Assembly: GCA_007922195.1 (NCBI GenBank)
Contig: ML682232.1
Location: 1,167,825 to 1,231,824 of the forward strand
DNA: 64,000 nucleotides
Direction: 5' to 3'
DNA from: Podocnemis expansa
Taxonomy: Eukaryota; Chordata; Testudines; Podocnemididae
Numbering within the stretch: position 1 is the stretch's first letter; every line of letters begins with the position of its first letter. Shown here in pieces: positions 58,498-64,000 of the stretch. The notes under the pieces are model-generated. The model worked only from the letters and a program-made list of their open reading frames with translations, had not been told where the DNA came from and did not search any database. The translations under genes were made by a program, and so were the position numbers.

Positions 58498-60180
58498 TCA
58501 TGATGAGGTGGATGATGTGATACCTTTTATTGGACCCATTTCTGTTGTAGAGAGAGACAAGCTTCCAAGCTTACCCATAACTCTTCTTCAGGTCTGGGGT
58601 ATATATTTGGAGTATCACAGCTAAATACAAGGTGGAACGGGTGGTTTAGTGTAAGTGAACACAGATTCAGGGCACTGTTCAAGGTGAAGTAGCTTGTTAA
58701 CATATTTCAAATAATGGTGAGAGAGGGAGAGTTAGTGAGTTTTAGATTGTTGTAATAAGCCATAAAGCCAGTGCGTATATTCAGGCCATGATTTTTAGTG
58801 TTTAACAAAATTATGAATTTAAGCTCCAAGGCTCAATTTTTGCAGGTGTTGCGCAGGTTTCTTTTGGAGATGAGGATTCTGTGAAAAGTGTTTAATCACA
58901 GGTTATATGGTGTTTTTGTCTTATCTTTTTTTTTCTGTGTGATTTCATTTGAGAATGTAGTGATAGTCTGGTTTCACCAGCATAGCTGTGGATGCATTTG
59001 GTGCACTGGATGAAGTACACCTTTTGTTGTGATGGGCATATGTCGATCTAGAAAAGTCTGTTCTGGGAGTATTGGTCATTTTAGCAGTGAAAACGTGTCT
59101 ACAGATTTTGCATCTGTTCTGGCAGGGCATGTTGTCCCTTTGAGCCCTAGTCTACACATACCCGCATTTTCGGCAGTGGTTGATGGCAGGTATGCAAGGC
59201 ACTTAAAATACCTTGCGTATTTGCCAGCGACTGTCTAAGCTTCTGGGGTACAGTCAGGGAAGCTGACCACAAATGGCTTGCGGTCGGCTTTAAGCTACTT
59301 CTTTGAGGGATCAGGACTTACGGAGCCAACTTCAGGAGCGCAGCAGCGAATTCATACTCGCTGCTGAATGGTGCCTGGAAAGTTGGGCGCATGGCAGCGA
59401 TTTGCCACCGTTAGTGTAGGCATACCTTCAGTTGTTGTGACCTGTTTTTGGGGAGCTCACTTCTCATGATTAGCTTAGGGAATGGGGTGGGTTGTTTGAA
59501 GACCATACAAGGGAGTTCAGGAAGATTTCTTTCAAGATGTCATCCCCATTGAGTATGGGCTATAAGTGTTTGATGATAGCCCACATGGGTTCAGCGAGGG
59601 GTGGTGAGTGACAACTAAGGGTGTTATTTGTTGGGTTTTTACGTCCGTATTGAAGCAGGTTCTCTTGGGTATTTGGATGGCCCATTCCTTGATGTGATCT
59701 ACTTCTCTGGTGGAGTGTCGTTTTTTGGTAAAAATGTTTTTAAGAGTGTTAAAGTGTATAATCCCAGACTTTCTTCATGGAGTGTATTCTGTGGTTTGAG
59801 AGCCTGGCTGTAGACAACAGAGTTTGTGGTATGTTTTGGATGGTTACTGGATCTGTGAAGATAGGTGTGGCAATCCATGGGTTTCTTTTATAAATTGTAG
59901 GGTTCCCATTGTGAGGCTGATTATGATGTTCAGAAAGTTGATGCTAGTGTGGAAGTGTTCTAGAGAGAGTTTAATGGAGGAATGGTGGTTATTGAAATTG
60001 TGGAGATCTGTGAAAGAATTTAGGTCATCTGTCCAGAGGGTAAAAATATCACTGATGCATCTCAGAATTATCACCAGTTAAGTGATACCTTTGTCTACAA
60101 TGTTTTCTTCAAGATGGCCCTTGAAGAGGTGGGTATATTGGGGAGTACCAGTGATATGTGTTACAGTGTTTTGGGCTACC
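58498..60180 (-). mobile_element. Penelope-like element (family B), RT and GIY-YIG endonuclease remnants
   Basis: Read on the - strand from about 60180 down, the RT part has SDIFTLWTDDLNSF (60023-60050) and HTSINFLNIIISL, corresponding to the DD catalytic box and the following block of Penelope RT. Then comes NRCKICRH, and VYFIQCTKCIHSYAGET at 58971-59020, the GIY-YIG nuclease motif as found in Penelope-like elements. A GLNIRTGF-type segment follows (about 58765), then the family tail with GAAGAAGAGTTATGGGTAAG. Frameshifts and stops are present, and a MITE is inserted at 59142-59430. Penelope elements are EN+ retroelements related to telomerase RT. No 5' end was defined. Confidence 0.8.
59142..59430. 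mobile_element. MITE nested in the Penelope-like element
   Basis: The left end CCCTAGTCTACACATACCC and the right end GTTAGTGTAGGCATACC are imperfect inverted copies. The interior includes the palindromic GCAAGGCACTTAAAATACC / TTGC segment, shared with 18370-18675. It interrupts the Penelope reading between the RT and the GIY-YIG parts. Confidence 0.55.
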
Positions 60181-60475
60181 TAGGGCCGTTGGGGTTGTCA
60201 GAGTGATAAATGGGAGGGCTGTTTAGGTGGTAGGGAAACCTGTCTGACTGGTTCCCTCTCTCTCAGTTCTCTTTCAGTAAAGACTCCTTTCTGGAGCGAT
60301 GCTCACATCATTCAGGTACAGGTGTCTATGTGCCGCAGTGCACAGTAGGTCAGAGAATCTTTAGCCGTAGCCTGTCAGGTCAAGGCACACAGCCAACGCC
60401 CCCTCTGTGCCGCAACTGTGGCTATATAGGTGTTAGTGACCCTGACCCTCCCAGTTCCTTTTTCTGCCCTCAGAG

Positions 60476-62413
60476 ATGGTTTCGGATCAGCCAAAACTTG
60501 TGAAGCAAGTGCCTGTCTTCCCTTTGTGCAAAACTAAAATGCTAGGCTTTAAACCATGTCCGGTGTATTCCCAAGCTTTTCCCCTCGACAGTCCTCACGA
60601 GAAATGCCTTGAATGCCTGGGTGAGTCACACCTTGCCACGAAATGCTTTATTTTCCGGTCCTTTAAATGGAGGACTCACAAAGACAGACAATGGCACCTA
60701 TGTACTCTTGCCGAGAACAGCGTGCTTGCATCTGATGCAGCCCGAGCCACTAGTGTTCTGCCAGCACCCCAAGCAACTCCTGCACCAGAGTTTCAGCACC
60801 GCCCTCCGGTGCAGAATCCAAAGCCCCAGTTGGCTTCCTCTTTGGTACTGTCACGGCACCATTCGCCTCAGTCGCTGAGCCTCCCTTCTGGTGAAACGGG
60901 ACTGGGACTGTCTTTGATATCATCAACGCCGTGGGGCCCCGTACAGACACGGGCTTGGTCCTGAGATCTGACTCCGGTACCAGCAAAGAAGGCCAGGTTG
61001 AAGACACCGCCGGCATTGGTACCCATGATGTGGTCAAAACAGGAATCAGCACTGCCCTCAAGCCTGGTACCATCCAGCCCTCCACTGGCACTACAAAATG
61101 GGGCCGATGACTGCTCCAAGGCTCCCTTCTCTCGGCGTTCGTCTTGTGAACTTTTGGTACCGTGTTCCCAGGGCTCTGGAAGATGGAGGGCCAGTTTGTC
61201 CTTCTCATCATCCCCAGCCTCTTTCTGCGCCTCCATTCCTCCCAAACCAGTCTCAGGACTCGGAGGACGGTCCAGAAGAATGGTGTCGAAAGTGATCCCT
61301 GATGCCCAGGCCATGGAGAAAGACAACCCCATTGGCCCCACTATGAACATCGAGGCCCAGCTCCTCTGGTACTGCTAAGACCCCTCAACCAAGCAGGGGC
61401 TGCTCTCTCTTGCGCTGTGGTGCGAGAAGAAATTCTTTTAATGACTGGTCACGTGATTGACTAGACATGACGGCCGACAACAGCTCGACTTCACAGTACC
61501 ATTCGGCAGCATCTCCATCTCAGACTCTGGAGTCCTCAAATATTTCAGATGATGAGCCCAATCCTGACTCTACTTAGCATAGTAGATCTCAGGCCCCTTT
61601 GTCCTCCCCTCCGGATGAACATACCTTCCAAAAGGTCTCTAGCCTATAAGGAGGATTCCCGCGCCCAGCAGGAGTTACTCCAGCACATGGCAGCGAATTT
61701 GAATATAGAACTGAGGGTGGCCCAGGAGGAAGCGGACCCCCTCTTTGACATAGGGGACAGTTCCCCACCCGCCAAGGTATCTGTCCCCCTCCATGAAGGG
61801 TTATACAGAATTGCCAGGGTGCGATGGCAGCCCCTTTCTCAATTCTGCCAGTGTCAAGGATGGCAGATCGTAAATATCACATCCCTCAAGACAAGTTCAT
61901 GTTCTTCTTCCAGCACCCTATCCCAGGGTCACTGGTAGTCGACACAGTCAATCAAAAAGAGAGACAGGGCCAACCGAGCTCCACCCCTAAGAATAAGGAG
62001 GCTAGAAAGCTCAATTAGTTTGGCAGGAAGACCTATGCCATGGCAGCTCTATAACTGCATGTCTCCAACTATCTGGCCCTTATGACAAGATACGTCCTTA
62101 ACCTTTGGCAAGCCGTGGAAGACTTTCGTGACCTCATCCCCAGGATCACTTAAGGGACTTTGAGGTGATGGTTGAAGAAGAGGCATTGGTGTCTAAGAAC
62201 GCCGTTATGGCTACTTGGGATGCTTTGGACACAGTCCCATGCACCATGGCCTCCACCATGGTGATGCGCCACTTCGCCTGGCTTCAGAGCTCGGGCTTGT
62301 CCCCACGAATGCAGCTTGTCATTCAAGATCTGCTACTTGAGGGCCCTGATTTATTTTCTGAGTCCACAGACGCCAAACTCCATGGTATGAAGGCCTCAAG
62401 AGCTGCTCTCTGA
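60476..62413 (+). pseudogene. DIRS gag, broken into at least four frames
   Basis: Open frames at 60476-60964, 60998-61378, 61549-61938, 61824-62018 and 62165-62413 carry successive gag pieces. They include a Cys-rich motif (KCLECLGESHLATKC, about 60602-60646), a Pro/Ser-rich middle, QQELLQHMAANLNIELR (61657-61710), DRKYHIPQDKFMFFFQHP (61866-61920), and RHFAWLQSSGLSPRMQ with ESTDAKLHGMKASRAAL at the end. Frameshifts and stops lie between the pieces. It is a capsid-like structural protein of the retrotransposon, not host coding sequence. Confidence 0.75.
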
Positions 62414-62672
62414 TCGCTGGGAATGTACACCCCGCAACCTTCCAGGCACTCCCTGAAACCCCATTAGCTCCTGCAGCAGCAGCTGCAGCAGCTAAAACAG
62501 TAGATCCAGATGCATTGTTCCTTTCCTCACTCCTACCAGTACCCCCAACGTAAGCTTGGGGATTTGGATAAGGATAAGGCCCGCTCAAGCATCGACCCTA
62601 TCTGTCCCCAGCTGTCTGTACTGCTTAACACACCACTGGGCCAACATCACATCTGACCAGTGGGTCCTCAAG

Positions 62673-63657
62673 ATGGTAGTCAAAGGGTACCGCATTCAGT
62701 TTCACTCAACTCCTCAGACCAGAAAACTGCCCCCTTGCCCAAACTGTGGGAACCAGGAACTGGATCGCCTGTTTGAGATCGAATGTGAGAAGCTCTTCTC
62801 CCTCAGGGCCATAGAAAAGGTCCCAAAGCAGGAGTGGAGAAAAGGGGTTTATTCCAGATACTTTCTGGTCCCCAAATCCAATGGGGACCTCCTACCCATT
62901 CTAGATCTCAGAGCCTTAAACAAACACCTAAGAAAAATAAAGTTCTGCATGGTTTCCCTGTCACAGATCATTCCTTCTCTGTTTCCCAGGGATTGGTTCA
63001 CAGCCATCAACCTCAAAGATGCTTATTTTCACATAGTAATACGTCTCTGCCACAGACAGTACATAAGGTTCGTTGTGGGGGGAAATCACTTCCAGTTTAG
63101 ATCGCTCCCCTTCGGGCTCTCACTGGCCCCCAGGGTGTTCACAAAGTACATGGCGCTGGTGGTGGCGTTCCTGCCCTGTTCGGGTGTAAAAATCTACCCC
63201 TACTTAGACGATTGGCTAATACTTGGGGAATCGAGATCTCAGGTAAAGCTCCATGTCAGAGTGGTGACTCAGCTTTGCGGGTACCTGGGTCTCTGCATAA
63301 ATCAAGAAAAGTCAAAACTCTGTCCGTCCCAAACTACAGAGTTCATAGGAGCCCTCCTAGACACTCACAAAGGGATAGCCTCTCTGCCACCTTTAAGATT
63401 TCGGTCCATTTGCTCCATCATTACAGAGCTGCAGGAGTCCCATGTGAACACAGCCTGCCACTGCTTACAGTTCCTTGGCCACATGGCAGCCTCCACCTCC
63501 ATGATTCAGATGGCACGCCTGAGAATGAGGCCCCTCCCGGTCTGGTTCTCCACGGTGTTCCACCCGCGGAGGGACTCCCTAACCAAGGTGCTGTCAGTTC
63601 CCCAAGATATTCTGGGGACATTACAAATTTGGAGGCACCCCTGGTTAGCCATGGGGG
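62673..63657 (+). CDS. DIRS reverse transcriptase, open frame
   Basis: From the ATG at 62673 this frame stays open to the window end (more than 440 codons), although after about 63657 the sense sequence moves to another frame. Landmarks are QEWRKGVYSRYFLVPK and DLLPILDLRALNKHL (RT start), DWFTAINLKDAYFHI (first catalytic Asp), SLPFGLSLAPRVFTKYM, and YPYLDDWLILG with the YLDD box at 63201-63212, which is typical of DIRS rather than of gypsy (usually YIDD or YVDD). The region of about 330 codons has no stop, so the domain may be nearly intact. A frameshift at a run of seven G (63653-63659) separates it from the RNase H. Confidence 0.85.
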
Positions 63658-63659
63658 GG

Positions 63660-64000
63660 TATTCCCTTCAAAGAGCTAATGCCCACAGTGACTCTGATAA
63701 CCAATGGCTTGGGGTGGGGGGCCCACATCTCTGGGGGACTCTCCACCCAGAGGCTGTGGTCCCGTGCAGACAGCCTTCTCCACGTAAATGTGAAGGAACT
63801 GCGGGCCATCAGACTGGCTTGCATCACCTTCCTGGACAGAGTACAGGGCAAGTTGGTTCAGATTCTAACAGACAGTACTGCAGCAATGTTCTATACGAAC
63901 TGGCAGGGGGAAGTCCGCTTCCCAGCACTCTGCAAGGAAGCGTGCAAACTGTGGGAGTTAGCCCTAAAATACAGTTTCACCCTGGTGGCCGCCTACCTAC
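63660..64000 (+). CDS. DIRS RNase H domain, 5' part
   Basis: After the G7 run, the next frame reads GIPFKELMPTVTLITNGLGW, then VKELRAIRLACITFLDRV and QILTDSTAAMFYTNWQG, and is open to the window end. TDSTAA and the E of KELRAI correspond to the catalytic Asp and Glu region of DIRS RNase H; the first Asp appears replaced (ITNGLGW where ITDAS is usual). The rest of the domain lies outside the window. Confidence 0.8.

Larger units (their letters stand above)
60270..64000 (+). mobile_element. DIRS retrotransposon, copy 4, running off the window
   Basis: A 5' untranslated region (about 60270-60470, similar to 20430-20570) is followed by gag pieces, an RT and an RNase H, all on +. The part carrying the methyltransferase-like and tyrosine recombinase genes of DIRS elements would lie beyond 64000. 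This is the best preserved of four DIRS copies in the window and starts 100 bases after the Penelope-like element. No long terminal repeats or integrase are seen, as expected for the group. Confidence 0.85.

Overview
This is nuclear DNA of a non-avian reptile, most likely a turtle (a crocodilian is not excluded). Long introns, GT-AG splice sites, CR1 LINEs, a tRNA-Lys-like SINE, many hAT-type MITEs, Penelope-like elements and DIRS retrotransposons point that way. The species call is inference from repeat content.

One host gene is present, on the + strand: ZNF280D, a C2H2 zinc-finger protein (suppressor of Hairy-wing homologue family). Fifteen coding exons can be placed between 9707 and 58377. 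Their splice phases agree at every junction except one: a run of 15 A in the twelfth coding exon puts the rest of the exon out of frame. A CpG island at about 780-1480, with a donor site at 1123/1124, is the likely promoter and first non-coding exon. An upstream coding exon known in mammals was not found, and the C-terminal exons lie beyond the window.

The rest is introns and mobile elements. The 21.9 kb intron between coding exons 1 and 2 holds a dense nest: a GC-rich palindromic hAT MITE, a SCAN-type gypsy gag relic, three DIRS fragments in both orientations (one split by a hAT element with a perfect 8 bp target duplication), a CR1 with nearly complete ORF2, an old non-LTR reverse transcriptase and several CR1 tails. 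From 32 to 57 kb there are hAT elements, a SINE, and two head-to-head inverted pairs of Penelope-like tails (42.7-43.65 kb and 48.2-48.46 kb). After exon 15 there is a Penelope-like element on the - strand with recognisable RT and GIY-YIG motifs (58.5-60.2 kb). It is followed by a DIRS element on the + strand whose RT frame is still open at the window end.

No operon-like or defence-type system is present. The best leads are the A15 frameshift in ZNF280D, the paired inverted Penelope tails, and the fairly well preserved DIRS and CR1 copies.
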